Part shown: positions 22,450 through 39,694 of the stretch, in pieces
Position numbering within the stretch: the stretch's first letter is position 1
Layout: every line of letters begins with the position of its first letter
Origin: Erigeron canadensis
Lineage: Eukaryota > Streptophyta > Magnoliopsida > Asterales > Asteraceae
Direction: 5' to 3'
NCBI RefSeq assembly: GCF_010389155.1
Contig: NC_057767.1
Location: forward strand, 20,843,723 to 20,907,722
Length of the DNA: 64,000 bases
Notes under the pieces: model-generated
Seen by the model: the letters and a program-made list of their open reading frames with translations, nothing else
What the model was told of the DNA's origin: nothing
Database searches by the model: none
Translations under genes and position numbers: made by a program

Positions 22450-24323
22450 GGGGGAGAGGAGTCATGCCTCCCAATTTCCCATCCTTCCCAAATTCCACCA
22501 ATCAAATACCTCCAACTCAATTTTTCTTTTCATCCCTTCCAACCATCCCTCACAACTATTTTTAATGGCATTCATGACTTTCCCATCCCTCCCAAATTTT
22601 TTTTATATTTCATTTAATTTAATCAAACAATTTCTTTTTTAATAAAAACTTAAAATATTTCATTCAAATTAAACTAAACATTACATAAACATAAATTAAA
22701 AAGTACATAAATTTAAATTCTAAAATTCTAAAATGAAGACAACTAAATCAAACTCGCAACTGATGGTGGCTGCATCGCTGGATCGTCAAGGAATGATAAG
22801 TCTAAAGCCGATACATGCGCCGTGAGATCGTATCGGAGCCGATGATGCACGTTCTCGTCCATTATCTCCCAGTTTGCTTCCGGGTTATAAACTTTTGGCA
22901 CCGGTGGATCCATAATATGAACCGGTGATATCGCCCGCCCGTTGTCTTTGATGATCATGTTGTGAAGTATAGTACACGCAGCGACGACTTTTTTGATCTT
23001 CTCCTTTGTCCATAGCCGGAGGGGACGGTCCAAGATCTTCCATTTTCCCTTGAGAACACCAAAGGCTCGCTCAACATCCTTTCTTGCAGCCTCTTGTAGT
23101 CTTTTAAATTTCTTTTCATCTTGTTCCACTGGATGAGGATAAGCTTTAACAAACGCAGCCCACCTAGGATAGATTCCATCGGTAGTAACCGCGCTTGTAG
23201 TCATGTCCATTTACGCTAAATGAACTGTCTGGCGCGGATCCATTACGCTCGTTTTGAAACAACGGCGACTGCTGCAAAACATTGACATCGTTGTTCGATA
23301 CAGCAGGACCGAAAAACAAATGTCAAATCCACAAGTCATAAGAAGCAACACACTCAATCATAATAGTAGGTACCTTGTGATCACCCCTCGTGTATTGCCC
23401 CATTCGATGTGTGTACAATCAAGACTACCAAGCATTCCTGGAATGTGGTGTCTTTCTTCATGAGCTTGTGTGATGAGAGCCAAGTCATGAGATGTAGGCC
23501 TACGTAAGAACTTCTTTTGATACAAATTGACGACCGCATCACAAAAGTACTCCATGCTCTCGCGTGAAGTTCTAGCAGCCATACATAAATACTAGTCATA
23601 CGCGTCTGAAGGTTCACCCGTAGACAGTTGCTTGATCGCCGATATGCACTTTTGAAGAGCGGCGCAACTTTTTTTACCCCGTGCGTCGTACCCCTCTTTA
23701 AAGTAACTAAAGTTGGCTTCAATATCACCAACAATCTTCAAAAACAACCTCTTGCTCATGCGAAAACGATGACGAAAAAATGGTTCGTCAAACTTTGAGT
23801 CTTCAACGAAGTAGTCACGCATTAGTATCGCGTAAGCTTCTTCCCGGTCTCGATCGATATACCTACGAGTGTCGGTAGAGGTGCCGGTATCTTCAAGCTC
23901 GGCGTACACTTGGTTAAAGAACTCAAAAGTACTCCCCGTAGACAATTTGTCTAACTCCGTGAGAACACAAAATGAAGAAGATGAGGAAGAGGAATCCATT
24001 TTTTAGTAATGTGGTGTTTGTTTTGGTGAAAATGTGAAGATATGTTTTTTGTTTGGTGATTTTTTAGTTAAAAATGATGTGTATTTATAGATAAAGAGGT
24101 AGGAAATTTATTTATTTTTAATTATGCTTCAAACGATCAAAAGATGCTCATGGACCCACCACAAACGCTCCCCCACGCTCCTCTTAACGTTCGAAAATTG
24201 CCATCCCTCGCAGGGCTTTCAACCCGCCGACCCTCATGCCGCTACCATGCTAGCTTAATGGCGCCGGTGTTCCTTCGGCGACATGTCATGCCGTTGGGCA
24301 TGTCGATGACCACTCCTGTCCCC
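22450..24323 (-). mobile_element. PIF/Harbinger transposon with TAA target duplication
   Basis: TAA lies at 22447-22449 and 24324-24326. The left end GGGGGAGAGGAGTCATG matches the reversed right end GGGGACAGGAGTGGTCAT imperfectly. At 1,874 bp it holds a decayed transposase on the minus strand. A second Harbinger-type frame (the Myb-like partner protein) was not seen. Confidence 0.85.
22743..23999 (-). pseudogene. PIF/Harbinger DDE transposase (ALP1-like), inactivated
   Basis: ATG at 23999. The N-terminal part includes DEPFFRHRFRMSKRLF. An in-frame TAG at 23594-23592 stops it after 135 codons, after which the same frame resumes. The first catalytic Asp is in [14 protein letters not shown] deletion of around 20 bp after this motif shifts the frame; the next frame has a TGA in place of a Trp codon and carries the second Asp in [15 protein letters not shown] further small deletion near 23180 restores the frame of [17 protein letters not shown], and the catalytic Glu lies in DVERAFGVLKGKW. 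All three DDE positions are still recognisable, but the copy needs at least four repairs, so it is dead. It belongs to the flanking TIR element. Confidence 0.9.
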
Positions 24324-24510
24324 TAAGTATGGGAGAAAGGGAAAAGGTCAAGGAAGATAAATTAACCACAAAAGTACACAAATATTATTAAAAAAATATT
24401 CCTCTTGTCCCACAAGACCATAGGTGGCGGTGGACACATTCAAATTAACGAAGACAGAATAAGTTTGCAAGAAAATCCAAGTTATATTAGAAAATATGCA
24501 CAAAACTTAA

Positions 24511-24777
24511 CTAAAGACAATAAACTTTAAAGCATGAACGAAGCAGATAAGCCCAAGTTATTCTAGAATCGTTGTTTACAAAGGAGATGAAGTATTTGAA
24601 GTCTCCAATAATAATAGAACAAGGACCCCAAATTCCCAAAACATCATAATGAACAAGTGCAAAAGGTGAAGTCGACTCTAAGCTACACAACATCATAATG
24701 AACAAGTGCAAAAGGTGAGAGAGATAAGTCATGGCTCTCAGATATGGTGTGTCACCACTCACCATACCAAAATCCAT
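24511..24777 (-). pseudogene. Copia integrase fragment
   Basis: Minus-strand reading contains SPFALVHYDVLGIWGPCS and ISFVNNDSRITWAYLL, the start of a Copia integrase core with altered acidic residues. A 49-bp tandem repeat (catcataatgaacaagtgca at about 24643 and 24692) interrupts it. It sits immediately downstream of RPT6. A related piece is at 32940-33065. Confidence 0.75.
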
Positions 24778-24824
24778 TTTTGAAAAAAAAAAAAAAAATC
24801 TCTTCTCCGTATCAATGATAGCAC

Positions 24825-29712
<4,888 letters not shown>

Positions 29713-29915
29713 TGTTGTTCTTCGTCTGTTTGAGTATGTTTTTATCGAATATATGATATGATGATGTGTTTGATTTATTTACTTGAGAGAGTCGGTTTTC
29801 ACTTTTCACTTGTTCTTCAAGAAATGCCTTCCCTTCCCTTCCTTCCTTGTTTTTAAGTTTCCTTTTGGTCCTCCAAGATTTACAACTTTTACATGTTTTA
29901 CTTTATAGATTTTGT

Positions 29916-30019
29916 GGCCGGAGGTCCCTATCGAATTGTCTCTCTACCTTTGTGTAGAGGTAAGACTGTCTACAGCTTACCTCCCCCATACCCCGTGCAG
30001 AGATTGGGCCCTGTTGTTG
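29916..30019 (+). mobile_element. 5'-truncated tRNA-type SINE with perfect 17-bp target duplication
   Basis: tactttatagattttgt occurs at 29899-29915 and again at 30020-30036. Between them lies text typical of dicot SINEs (gtagaggtaagactgtctac, cttacctcccccatacccc) ending in a TTG-rich tail. It is about 104 bp, so the 5' tRNA-like head seems lost. It lies about 200 bp upstream of the RPT6 start codon. Confidence 0.85.
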
Positions 30020-30242
30020 TACTTTATAGATTTTGTTGTTACTTCCGTCTTTATTTCAAAGGAGATATGTCATTCAGCAGAAAACATTATATTTATTATG
30101 TTTTGGACAATATAAAATTTATAATATGTTTTTAATAATATTATAAAAAATTGAGTTGATATTGATCTTTTAATGAATAAACTATTATACATTAGAGAAA
30201 TTTGATATTATAATTTTATAACACATTAAGATATTATATAAA

Positions 30243-31062
30243 CAAGCATTTCTATCCGGGCGTTGCCCCGGAAGAAAAACAAAACTCTCATGATAAAACT
30301 TAGAAATCATTAAGCTGAAAACTAAATTTTTATGTCAAAAGTTAAGAAACTAAAAGTTGTAATAAAAAGTAAAGAAAATGAAACTTTAGTAACAAAAGTA
30401 TAAAACCAAAATCTATGTGGTAAAAAGAAGGGGAAAAAATAGAAACTTTCGGAACGAGACTTAAAAAAATCAAAGTTATGGTGAAAAAAATACAAAAAAT
30501 TTTAAAGTTTTGTAGCAAAAGTTAAGAAAACCTGTTATATGTTAAAAAACCAAAGAAAATGAAAGCAAAGATGAAACTTTGACGGCAAAAGTTTAAAAAC
30601 CAAAAGTTATGTGGTAAAAAACAAAACAAAAGAACGAAAACTTTAAACAAAGCTTTCGTGACAAAATTTAAAAACTCAAAAGTTATGTGGGAAAAAGTAA
30701 AACGGGGAAAAGTAAGAAACAACGTTTCCGTGACGAAAGTTTAAAAAGTAAAAGTTACGCGGTAAAAATAATAAAGGAAAACACTTTTTTTGCAATATAA
30801 ATGCTTCAGATGGGTTGTACCTAATGTTTAAGGAGTTGTAATTTAAATATGAAAGTTGACAGACGTTAAAAAAAGGACCTGATTTGTAGTACTTTTTGTG
30901 AGTATACTTAACGGCCGTTAAAGCTATTAATTGTTTTTATTTTATGTATGCTTTGGGGTGGTTGTACCTTATGTTGCACCGCTTGTACTTTTAGCTACAG
31001 TAACTTTCCTCTCACAAAGAAAAGTTACTTTTTAGTATATATATATATATAATTATAAAAGA
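30243..31062 (-). mobile_element. Non-autonomous Helitron with internal minisatellite
   Basis: The minus-strand 5' end is A|TCTTTTATAATTATA at 31062. The 3' end, at 30243, has the strong hairpin CCGGGGCAACGCCCGG followed 10-11 bases later by CTTG|T (variant of CTAG|T). About 30290-30775 repeats a ~65-bp unit containing aaactttcgtgacaaaagtt and aaaagttatgtggtaaaaa. No protein is encoded. Confidence 0.7.
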
Positions 31063-32271
31063 TAATAAGTATGACAGAAAAAAAAATTAAAAAAATAACA
31101 CAAAATGATAATACAAACATAGTTAAGTTAAATTTCCAAAATCATTGAAAATAATAAGTGAGACAAAATTATTTATAACAATAAAACATGATCTGAAATA
31201 AAAATAAAAATTAATAAGTATTGCAAGCTAATATTCACAGATAATTAAGTGTATATATTCGAATCCTACCTACTATTGTTACGTATATATATTATGTAAT
31301 AACAGTTCACGTATAATAATATATATTTTTAAAATGTAACAAACTTTTTTAAAATATAAAAATATCCAATTAAAATAAGTTATCTTTGTTAACAAAATTG
31401 GAAATAATTTAATAAATCAAAACCTAAAACGAATTAAATATGTCAAGCCAAATTAAAAAAACAAAAACGAGTCCAATAAAAATGAAATTGGACTGTTGAA
31501 AAAATGATAATGGGCCCAAATAAAATTAAAAGGGGCTTGTTACCATTATTTGCATGCAAATTGGTGGTTATTTTATATTGTGATGTTGCGTATGTAGTCA
31601 CAAAACTTAACCCGTTCATCGTAAGCGGTCTTATCAATACCTTGATCATCAAACAAATTTGGAAAAAAAACAAATAGTATAGAAGGCAATGCCTTTTGAT
31701 TCTATAATCTAGGAATCACATTGTAATTAGTAAAGTTTGATTCATTTTCTGAGTTAAGTTATTTGTTGTCACTTATTAGTGAGTTTTATTCTATAGTTAT
31801 ACAAATTTAGTGTTATAATTTTAGAGCCATACGTAGGTGTTCGATGAAATGACTAGTCTCACATAAATATTCATTTCTTATTTTTATCAGGGATTATCAA
31901 GGTTGTCCATTGATGCAGTGACACCTCACTGTGTAAATTGAAATATAAATCCATTATCGTGATTCGTGAATAGGCCTGGACGATTAATTGGAGTGCAAAT
32001 GCAGAGAGTTCGCAATAAAGCATCTGTAGGTTTGTTGTAGTTCAATCTGACCCCCTACAATGCATATGTAAATCTTTAACTTTTCTTTTTTGGTATGTTT
32101 TTTTCTTTTATAGCTTTTTATCTGATTTAATGAAAAAAATTCATTAATCTGCTCTGAATTTCAACATTATATCATCTTTGTCTTGGTTTATTATTGCACG
32201 TATATTATAATTTATTACTTAGTCATTTGCAAAAATCCATGATGAAAGAAAATTATAACACGAGTTAACCA
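31063..32271. other. No gene recognised
   Basis: AT-rich intergenic DNA. The 76-codon minus-strand frame at 31443-31673 has no recognisable features. Confidence 0.4.
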
Positions 32272-32850
32272 CATATATACGCAAAACTATACATATACTT
32301 GTCATGAATATTTAATGTGCATGGCACCACGGCGGCATGAACCTTGACTAGAACTTTTGATTTTTCCATTACTTTGACAACTTCACCAACGTAGGATCCG
32401 GGTTCCTGAAGCAGCTGCAACTCTTCCTTAATTAAGCATCCTTACTACATGTACGTAAATAAAGTTACCAACCAACCCAATCTTGTAAAAATGAAGTGTA
32501 AGGTATCACACAGACAATATTGAGCATCAGAATTAGAACATTCAAGTTATGCCCTTCAATTGAATATAATCATGTTTTTGACAACTATATTAGCTAGGAA
32601 ACTAATTAAATAAATATAAGTTGCTAACTTGGTGACAAACTGTATCCATAAAATATAGAGCATCGACAAACAAATATACTGACCAACATAAAGTAGCTAT
32701 CATACTGAACTTCATAAACACCTGTTTTCAAATAAACTTTCAGGATTCAAACATACACACCAGACTAATCGAAAATTCAAAAAGACAATAAGTTCAATTT
32801 TTTCATGGGTGCTGATCAACTTGAACTAAAGGGATTAAGTATAGCCCGCG
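32272..32850 (-). pseudogene. RPT6 exon-2 fragment with flanking intron sequence
   Basis: The stretch matches 28362-28927: part of intron 2, all of exon 2 and the start of intron 1 of RPT6. Exon-2 text such as ccgggttcctgaagcagctg is identical, but a 4-bp insertion (cttaattaagc for cttaagc) breaks the frame. Because introns are retained, it arose by DNA-level copying, not reverse transcription. Confidence 0.9.
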
Positions 32851-32859
32851 TATTTGCAT

Positions 32860-33065
32860 GTAAATCCAAGTTATTTTAGATGCACCTCCGTACAAGTGCT
32901 GCGTACAAGTTCCGGCCAGGATGATTGGGACGCACAAAACTAGACAGGATAAATTTCAAAGCATGATCAAAGCAAATAAATCCAAGTTATTCTAGTCGTT
33001 GTCGACAAAGGAGATGAAGTATTTGAAGTCTTCAATAATAAATCCAAGTATTTGAAGTCTTCAAT
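32860..33065 (-). pseudogene. Second Copia integrase remnant
   Basis: aaggagatgaagtatttgaa and ccaagttattctag match the Copia integrase fragment at 24511-24640. A short direct repeat (aataaatccaag with tatttgaagtctt) is present at 33020-33065. It is too decayed to translate. Confidence 0.6.
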
Positions 33066-33109
33066 AAAGAGCTCAATTATTTTATTTTCTTTAGATATTC
33101 TAGCTATGT

Positions 33110-34310
33110 ATGTTTCAAACAGGTTGTGGATATCCAATACTAACCCTTCAATTTCTAATCAGTATGGACCATGATGCTCTTATGTAAGTGCCAAGCTCAA
33201 TAAAAACACAATGATTGGGAAATGTTGGCATGTAAAGCACATCACACAAGTGTTAAGGTTAGGGCTGACCCGTGTCTCGAACAAGTATATTGTTACTATT
33301 TGCAAGTCTAATTGAGGGGTGTTTAGGTGAAGCAAGTTTGGTCAATATATCTTTATTACCTGCTATGTGATCGAAAGCACAATAATCTATTATCCAAGAA
33401 TAACAAATGTATTAAGACAAGCATGATTACCCGAATATGAAGATGACGTATGAAAAGAAATCTGATCTTCAGAATCGAGGGACGAATGTGATCGCTTGTT
33501 GAAAGAAGCCACATCAGCTAAATGTTCAAATCAGAAGTATTATCCACCATTTATCAATAATAAAACAAAGTTCAGGAATAACAGTAGCCCAGACTAACAA
33601 CAATAGCCCGTCAACGCTAGTCCAATCAAATAAAATCAAAGTAAAACTAATAGCAAATCAAGAAGTCAAAGAAACATGTGATTACCGTTAGCATGAGTGC
33701 CTGAGTACGGAATCTATATAACCAATGATCGGGACCGGCAAAGAAACAAGCAGTCATAAATCCAAGGACAATCAGCAAGCAATCAACCAAATGAACCATC
33801 TAGTCGAGAGAGACAGCAAATGATTCGACATTTCGACTAGTCTCAGCTTCAGCGACCAGATGAAATCCACCCAACAAGATCATAGATCAGACAAAAAAAC
33901 CAAATAAGTAGACATAAATACTTGTCTCCAATATGGAAGAGGATAGAGGCAGCTAGTGTTCCACCAAATTAAGCAGGCAGCAGATGAATCAAGATCAAGA
34001 GCAATGCTCTTATACCATGAAAAACTAATGTTCTTTATATTCTGTGCATTGCTTTTTCCTACTATAAGACTATAAACGATACATGATACATTTATATACA
34101 CCTAAACAGGTAGGCCAAAGGCGGACAATAGATGCTATACTAAATACTTTTCAATGGATACATTGGCCCTAGAATATTTGACAAAATTCAATGTTAAGCT
34201 CTGACAAATCAAAATTAAAAGTTTTGATAAGGATAACGCTAAATCTGCGATAAAAAGACACAAGCAATCCCCAGCAGCGAGGTTCCTCTTTGCAACAAAA
34301 TGATGTGTAT
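33110..34310 (-). pseudogene. Paralogous block B, sister of 14260-15440
   Basis: It is collinear with block A from ggtt/ctgtggatatccaatact to aggttc(c/t)tctttgca. It includes the same minus-strand Copia protease relic near 33340-33560. It lies between the RPT6 fragment and the coiled-coil pseudogene copy B. Confidence 0.75.
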
Positions 34311-35773
34311 CAATATATATAAACAGATAATACTTACAATTCCAGAAGTAAGGGGTCCTCTTACCTGTAATTTGAGAAATATGGATCTTTGAGAATTTGG
34401 GTAAAGAGCCCCCATAGGGAATTACCACACATACATCAGTTAAATAGCTATTGAATGTCCCAAAATATACCAAATTAAAAAAAATCTAGAATTTGGGTTA
34501 ATGGTTAGGCCTACACCTAGACCTGAACCCATACTAAACATAACTATCTCAACTCATTTTGCACAAAAATCCCAATAAGAGACTAAGCAATGAAAAGCAA
34601 GAACTTGATATCAGAACTCAAAAAGCATAGTGAATCTTTTCTCATGATCACTGGATTCAACAAAGCGCACAGACTACAAATGTTATACAGGCATTGCCGA
34701 TGTATTAACACAATAAGAAAGATGGATTGGGCAGCAGTAGCTGACACATGGAGGAAGGGCAAGCTTCATAATAGTGGAAGCATTTGTCCATCATATAGAC
34801 ACGCTAATGCGTCACTACAAGTATTTAGCGAAGCAAATCAGATGTGAAGCAAAGGGAATGAGATACCGTGACAAAAGTGACAATAGTCCCAAAGAGTACC
34901 TCCCACCAACAAGAAGCAAATAAGACACGGTGTTGCTGTTGTCGCAAAGTTTCAGCACAAATCATGTCTAGGAGGACCGGCTAATGACTTCTTTGATCCA
35001 CGTCGCAAGTCTAGCTGGCATCAAACACTAAAGATGTGAAGGAAAAAAAAAGTAAAAAGATACAATGTCGGATTAGAATCTGAAAGACACTACAAGATAG
35101 CTTTACATCAACATATAATTAGAGCAGTTATAGCAAGACTGAGTTTTTAGTTGGTTTCAATAGGCAAAGACAGAATGATAGCTTAGAAATATAAATATAC
35201 ACAGTCAAATCGCAAATGTCAAGAATGTTGCAGCTTTAATTGGTATTTCTACAGCCCCAAGTGACTCGCCTACTCGGTCAAATGTAACTATCTGCATACA
35301 AACATATAATGTGCTCGTACGAACGTTAACTGGTCAACAAAATCACCTACATCTCTAACTATATTTTAAAACTAATTTGTGTATGAATCATGTTTACATC
35401 CAAACGTTGCCCATAAACACATAAACTAAAAAAACAGCTTAATTTATGATGTCAAACAAGCTACTTCTAATCAAAGTGACCATAAAAAAGGGGGGCTGGG
35501 AATTGGGATCGTTACCTCCATAATTCAATCAAAACACACAATAAAGAGTTAAAAAAAAAAAATCAAAACAAATGACCAAACAATAATAATAAAGATATCA
35601 GGGTGTGATGAAAGATAAAAAGAAAGAGAAATAACCATCATATAATAATATATTATATAAATAAACCACATTCCATTTGATTAATATAAACAAAATAGAA
35701 AACAACAACAATTGGAATTGGATCAGTTAGTTCTTAAACTGCCTAAATTAATAAAACTAAATCCATTTACTCT
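34311..35773. other. No gene recognised
   Basis: AT-rich sequence, perhaps the downstream region of the pseudogene at 35774-36115. The 85-codon frame at 34590-34847 shows no domain. Confidence 0.35.
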
Positions 35774-36115
35774 TCAAGCCTCTGGTCGTGGAGTTTCATC
35801 TGGTTGTAAGCCAAGATGTCCGGCAAGATCCTTAATTAACGGCAAACTCCCACTCATTTTTGGCTGCCAGACGGACTTGCTCAGCGGTCTCCTTGACAAC
35901 ATTTGAAGCTTCAATGGCGTTTTTTACTGCCTGTACGTCTAAAGGCACATTCAGAGCAGCAGCAAGAACAAGTCCATGAACTTTTTATAGTTGATTCCTT
36001 TGAGCTTCGATGGCCTGACGCAGATAGGCGTTACGTTGTTCGGTTATTTGTGTTGCCTGATCGAAACCTGGATTTGACGTTCGACAACTTCTCCGGTTTC
36101 TGGTTGTTGTGACAT
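35774..36115 (-). pseudogene. Small coiled-coil pseudogene (copy B)
   Basis: From ATG at 36115 the minus strand reads MSQQPETGEVVERQIQ, then after single-base frame breaks FDQATQITEQRNAYLRQA, VQAVKNAIEASNVVKETAEQ and SLPLIKDLAGHLGLQPDE, ending at TGA 35774. The helical, Glu/Gln-rich pieces together would make a protein of about 115-125 residues. The middle resembles the pseudogene at 16690-17020, which lies at the same relative place beyond block A. The family is unknown to me. At least three frame breaks argue against function, though sequencing error or introns could imitate some of them. Confidence 0.5.
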
Positions 36116-36344
36116 TTTGTTTAGGTTTGTTTGTGGCTTTTGATTTTCAAATGTTAGTTTAGGGTATTGTTGGGAAGAAGCTGCGTTTACTAGGGGTTGT
36201 TTTGTGGGGACAATATTTATCATCACAAAACGGCCAGGTTTGAGCCGCGTTTGAAGCCCCAATTCTTACGTTTTGGTTTGATATTCTAGTCTACATCTTT
36301 AAAAAGTACTAGTATCATGTGTATTTTAATAAACTTCATTTAAA

Positions 36345-36660
36345 AATTAATTTTTTTTTTTTAAAAATTAGAAAATTGACCAAAATACAATATAATCTGA
36401 ATTTAGCACAATGTGTTTTAACTTTTAATTGTGTTTTTTATTGTGTAATCCAAAAACACATTGTGTTAAGTTTTAAATCACAGTGTGTTTTTTATAACGA
36501 GTGAAAATCAGAAAATTGTTCAAACACATTGTGATATGAACTTAACATAATGTGTTTTCTAAAAAAAATTAAAAACACATTGTGCTAAATTCAAATCACA
36601 GTGTGTTTTGGCCAGTTTTTTAGTTTTCACGAAAAATTTAGTTTTCAAATGATCAAAACC
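36345..36660. mobile_element. Foldback/MITE with cacattgtg arms
   Basis: ctgaatttagcacaatgtgt near 36398 is inverted at 36570-36590, and the outer text (ttgaccaaaat / ttttggccag) is inverted too. Internal copies of acacattgtg and cacagtgtgttt repeat several times. It can fold into a long hairpin. Confidence 0.65.
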
Positions 36661-37392
36661 CTTTTAATACATATGTAAAATTCAGATAGTTATGTATTTT
36701 TATCAAATTTAAAAGTATTTATAACTTTTTTAACATGACAGTATTTAAGATAGGTAAAATTATACAGTACGGATCATTTTTCCATTTTTAAACTACACAC
36801 TTGTTTGAGGTGAAATCAAAACTCTCGAAGAATATCCACCCTTTATAATATGTAAAGTGAGACTTGAATTTAGATAAATTCTTCCAAAATCAAAAACCTT
36901 ATTAATGAATCACCAATCACGCTTTATTTTTTACCTGATTCAAGAGTTTATATATTGGTGTTTATTTGTTTGATTATGAGGGACGATAAGTTTTTTGAAA
37001 AATTGTTAAAATCATTCATTTTCACAATCTATATGATGGGTTTAAGGAAAGTTATATGGTAATTATTTCAAATTTATGTAACAATATAAAAATTCCAATC
37101 AATTAGAGGACCTCTGCTCTAGATCGCTTGAGTACCGATTAACAGCAACCTTGTATAACGATTTAAACCCTTATTGAAAAGTTTGACTATTTCTATATAC
37201 GATATTACCATTCTACTCTTTATGAAATAATTCACTCCATTGGTATTTTGAAAAATCTTCACTACCCCCTTACATGAAATATCTTTAGATCAATTATACA
37301 CCAATAAATGTCGCCGCCACAAGACCACCGTTGCGCCACATTGTGTGAATACCCTTATATATATGTGTGTATGTGTGTGGAGGGGGGGGGGG
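36661..37392. other. No gene recognised
   Basis: AT-rich. 37190-37340 has phrases loosely like the Helitron at 58293-58606, but no ends could be set. A run of G (37382-37392) directly precedes the next MITE. Confidence 0.35.
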
Positions 37393-37569
37393 AGTAAATA
37401 TAAGGTTGTCTCATATCTTAGCTTGTGTAAGGAACCTCTCACATACAATTTTTTTAACCATAAAATTCGTGGGGGTCATGTGATTTATTTATTATACAAT
37501 AAATGTAAAAAAAATATGATATGTGAGGTGTTCATACCTAAGCTTAGGTATGAGACAACCTTATACTCA
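37393..37569. mobile_element. MITE family M1, copy 1
   Basis: Outer arms gagtaaatataaggttgtct and, reversed, gtgagtataaggttgtctca. The inner arms (cctctcacata / tatgtgaggtg) also pair, so most of the 177 bp can fold. It shares design and words with 51458-51622 and 59899-60070. Confidence 0.7.
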
Positions 37570-39232
37570 CTTTTTCATATATATGGAAAAGTTGTATTAA
37601 GAACCCTAAAAATTGCGGGAACTTTTAGGAACCTTCTTTAAATTAGAATTATATACTATATGATTGTTTGCACAGATTCATATGACTATATACTTGATTA
37701 AAAATTTCATTTAATCATCTATATAAATTTGATCATCACCAATCGCATAAAAACATTATTTTATATAATACTTGCATACATATGATCGACTTGCTTACAT
37801 GTGATCATATCATTATTCGTGCACATGTGATCATAAAATTCACGTCTCCAAAATTATATAATGGATGATAATCCATGTTTGTACATAATTGTAAAATCCA
37901 AAATTACACCTGAATAACTCAAAGACAATAAAAAAACAATCACCATGCAACGAATAATCAATGATTAAGCTTGATGAAAAAAGTTCCTAAAAGAACCTGC
38001 AATTCTTGGGTTCCTAAAATAACTTTTCAATATATATGGGTTAATTATTGTAAAACAAGTATTAAAGTAAAACAAATAAAATAATATCGTAACCCTTAAA
38101 TCATGAAAAAATTGATGCACAAAATTCCTCAAAGCACAAGTGTATATATTATGCACGATAATTTTAATGATGCACAATATTTTTTAGTGAAAAGAAACCT
38201 ATTATTTTATATGTTTTACATTATTAATTATTTTACATTACCTAGATCCTATATATATATATATATATATATAAAGGATTATGTAGCTGTTAGATATCTA
38301 AGATTTGATTGTCGAAACCATCACATACTAATTTTTTTAAATTTATATGCATATAAGGGCTGAAGAGGAGAGATCAAATGAGAAACTTGCTTAAGGAGAG
38401 AAGTGAAATAAGATTAATTTTTAATTTTTCTTCTGTATTTTTCATTTTTAATTTTTATTAGTGAAAACCTATTCCAAAAAAATAAAAAATAAAATTAAAA
38501 AATAAACAAATTTCTATACATATATAGATTTTTTACCATAACATGTATACACGTTGTAGATATTTACACATGCTAAGTTGTATTTTTTTATTAAATTTTT
38601 TTTTTAAGTTTGAAATTTTTTTTTGATTGAGTTTATGTAAAAAAAAAAAGAATATAAAAACTTTTAAAAAATCAAAAATCAGAAAAACAAGCAAAAAAAA
38701 AAAAAAATCAAAAACGAAATTTTATCTTTTTTTTTTTTTTTTCCTTAAGCTACCTTTTCTCTAGATGTCTATCTTGTAATATAATATATAAATGATTGAA
38801 TTTTCATGTTTTTTATGAATTAAAAATTAAGAAGTGAGAAGTTTTATAATCAAATTTCTAAATAAAATTATCTTTTTGAAATTTAAGTGTGACAATCATC
38901 AATAATAAAATATAATCACAAGAACTAAAACCTTTTTGTTTGACATAACATAATTTTTAGCAAACTTATACCTAACATAATTTTTAGTTAGGATTTCAGT
39001 CAATAGAATGATTAATTCGTTTCAACACAAACAATAAAATTTATTAGTTATGGAGTAAAATTTATTAGTTATTGGTGCAATACGACGTTTTTTTTTGTGT
39101 TTGAGCTAAAAGACCTACTGATATTAACGAGCTATCGGGCAAGACTAAAGAAGAAAAGGAGGCTATAAAAGGCTTAATCATCATTGGTTATTGGAGCATT
39201 TGAAAACTTAATGACATCAAATTCAATAATGA
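37570..39232. other. No gene recognised; AT-rich with a TA microsatellite
   Basis: Includes (TA)n at about 38251-38272 and many A/T runs. A phrase cgggaacttttaggaacctt near 37617 recurs inverted near 37978-38013, hinting at a ~400-bp foldback. No coding sequence. Confidence 0.4.
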
Positions 39233-39694
39233 CGAGAGCAAGTATCCGTGTGTTGCGGCGGTGAGATGGTGGGGTGATACCTAGGTCATAGAGTATGATA
39301 GGTTATAGAAGTTGATATGTCATAGAGTATGATTGTCAAATGCCTTAGCCGTACGGGCTCCGCCCTCGGATTTAAAAATTTATCGAAAATATATTGAATG
39401 ACATCTCTAATGAAAGAACATAAAATTTTAAGAACACCCATACAATTTTTATAATTTATCGATGTATGGTTTTTGAGATAAAAGATTTTGAATGAATTAG
39501 AGGAATAAATGATTTATGGAGGAGAGAGAAAAAAGATGATTGGTTGAGATTTGAGGAGAGAGAAAGAGTATTATAGTTATTTTAGATAAATATAGAATAA
39601 ATAAGAGGGACATTTTGGGAAAGTACTTAAAATCAATATTGAAAATTTCAAGTTCAATGTTGAAAATCTAGGGAAAATCTGCTTTATAATATAA
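39233..39694 (-). mobile_element. Non-autonomous Helitron, tandem copy 1
   Basis: The minus-strand 3' end at 39233 reads ...CTCG|T with a cacggat/ccgcaacac context. The body (cgaatgacatctctaatgaa-like text, ataaaagattttgaatgaat) is shared with the next copy and with 49705-50154. Its 5' TC end seems lost at the junction. Confidence 0.6.

Noticed and set aside
32272..32850. RPT6 retrocopy
   Set aside because: Flanking intron sequence is retained, so reverse transcription of mRNA is excluded; called a DNA duplication.
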